From NCBI GenBank assembly GCA_900549135.1, contig URNI01000044.1, positions 1-15,032 on the forward strand: 15,032 nt of DNA. The letters run 5' to 3'. Every line of letters starts with the position of its first letter. Positions within the stretch are counted from its first letter, which is position 1. The translations under genes and the position numbers were made by a program. The notes under the pieces were generated by a model that was given only the letters and a program-made list of their open reading frames with translations, made no database searches and was not told the DNA's origin. Positions 14,344 through 15,032 of this stretch are shown here, piece after piece. This stretch comes from an uncultured Collinsella sp. (lineage in GTDB: Bacteria; Actinomycetota; Coriobacteriia; Coriobacteriales; Coriobacteriaceae).

Positions 14344-14877
14344 ATGTCCCAGCACACCAAGCACGGCTGCGACCATATCTTCTTTATCGGGTTTTTGGGT
14401 GCGGGCAAATCGACGCTAGCGCGCAACGTGGGCACCATGTTCAAGCGTCGGTTTATCGATATCGACCGCCTGGTCGTGCGTCGTTGCGGAAAATCGGTAA
14501 CCGAGATTTTTGAGACCGAGGGCGAGGAGCGTTTTCGCGAGCTCGAGACTTCGGCGCTCCGTTCGCTCCAAAGCGAGCGCAGCCTGCTGGTTTCGTGCGG
14601 GGGCGGCATTGTCGAGACGCCGGTCAATATCGAGCTCATGCACCAGATGGGTACTTGCGTGTACCTCGAGGGTGACTTTGAGGACTCGATGCGCCAGATC
14701 CGCCGCTCCGACACGCGTCCTGATTTCCGCTCGCCTGAGCATGCGGCCCGCCTGTTTGAGCATCGACGTCCGCTGTATCGCCAAGCGGCCGATATCACCC
14801 TCGATATTCGCAATAAGTCCTTTGAGGACGTTTCCTATGTTTGTGCCGAGATGCTTTTGGAGCGTGGACTGCTATGA
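14344..14877 (+). CDS. aroK: shikimate kinase
   Basis: Phosphorylates shikimate to shikimate 3-phosphate with ATP, the fifth step of chorismate synthesis. The 177-residue protein shows Walker A GFLGAGKST (16-24), the DID motif with D39 and D41 (Mg and shikimate binding), FRELE (64-68, R65 binding shikimate), SCGGGIV (84-90), a lid region with SDTRPD and the late RRPLY motif. Length is normal (about 165-180). GAGGAA at the end of the preceding gene serves as ribosome site. It overlaps aroB by 4 bases (ATGA), which fits the usual aroK-aroB pairing. Confidence 0.95.
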   Translation: MSQHTKHGCDHIFFIGFLGAGKSTLARNVGTMFKRRFIDIDRLVVRRCGKSVTEIFETEGEERFRELETSALRSLQSERSLLVSCGGGIVETPVNIELMHQMGTCVYLEGDFEDSMRQIRRSDTRPDFRSPEHAARLFEHRRPLYRQAADITLDIRNKSFEDVSYVCAEMLLERGLL

Positions 14878-15032
14878 TTCGCCGTCAACTCATCAATTTC
14901 CAAAATCGCAGTGTCGATGTTCGCGTTGGGCTTGACGCGTTTAGTGAGCTGTCGCGTATGTTTGCCTCGGCCGTGGGTAAGCCCAAGCGTGCGATGGTTG
15001 TCTGGAACGGCGCTGTGTCCGACCGCTTTGGC
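14874..15032 (+). CDS. aroB: 3-dehydroquinate synthase, N-terminal part (runs off the window)
   Basis: Only 53 codons are visible, starting MIRRQLINFQNRSVDVRVG and continuing to a Rossmann-like strand with KRAMVVWNGAVSDRFG. This agrees with the start of AroB, in which a beta-rich N-terminus leads to the NAD-binding VVxDxxV stretch. AroB closes the DAHP ring to 3-dehydroquinate, step two of the shikimate pathway. The ATG overlaps the aroK stop (ATGA), and GGAG lies at 14859-14862. The call depends strongly on its place after aroK, because no catalytic residues fall within the visible part. Confidence 0.82.
   Translation, partial: MIRRQLINFQNRSVDVRVGLDAFSELSRMFASAVGKPKRAMVVWNGAVSDRFG

Noticed and set aside
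1..15032. CRISPR array, tRNA or rRNA genes, insertion sequences, prophage or defence genes
   Set aside because: No regularly spaced repeats, tRNA-like cloverleaf, transposase motif or phage/defence domain was seen; nearly all of the sequence is used by recognisable chromosomal genes.

Overview
The window reads as ordinary, densely packed bacterial chromosome with G+C around 60% by eye. Nearly all genes are on the + strand with short gaps or overlaps. The gene content suggests an anaerobic actinobacterium of the class Coriobacteriia, most likely Collinsella or a close relative. Pointers are the alaS-ruvX-mltG-yqeG-aroK-aroB order, a stand-alone A24 prepilin peptidase, a SigB/SigF-type sigma factor and the codon use. 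This is inference from protein style and gene order; no database was searched.

Layout. 22-1035 is an RluD-type pseudouridine synthase. 1118-2413 is a membrane GT2 glycosyltransferase, closed by a strong hairpin terminator (2422-2463). 2495-2917 is a short A24 prepilin peptidase. 2949-4196 is a dGTPase-like HD hydrolase. About 4251-5606 is rarA, the AAA+ replication-fork protein; a sequence matching the Gram-positive/actinobacterial LexA (SOS) box lies at 4187-4200, just before it. 5707-8866 is a tight four-gene unit: a DUF948-like coiled-coil membrane protein, a degenerate RsbW-like anti-sigma protein, a SigB/SigF-type sigma factor and an AI-2E family transporter. A small AT-richer gene of unknown function (8873-9112) lies on the - strand and converges on the transporter gene. 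After a terminator and a promoter (9205-9260), alaS (9307-11964) begins a second tight cluster: ruvX, mltG, yqeG, aroK and the start of aroB, which runs off the window.

How the genes work together. The sigma cluster looks like a self-contained regulatory unit. Its putative anti-sigma protein lacks the catalytic N-box asparagine and a recognisable G-box, and no anti-anti-sigma gene is present here, so classical RsbW/RsbV phosphorylation switching is doubtful. The alaS cluster combines tRNA charging, RNA processing (RuvX), peptidoglycan chain termination (MltG) and shikimate synthesis (AroK, AroB), a housekeeping mix joined by tight spacing.

I do not see a wholly new multi-gene system. The most useful leads are the LexA-like box before rarA, the degenerate anti-sigma protein, the seven-residue repeat in the cytoplasmic tail of MltG, the orphan two-helix membrane gene, and a terminator whose loop resembles a dispersed intergenic repeat. 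No gene-free stretch exceeds 300 bases; the longest is 9113-9306, which carries divergent promoters and a terminator.
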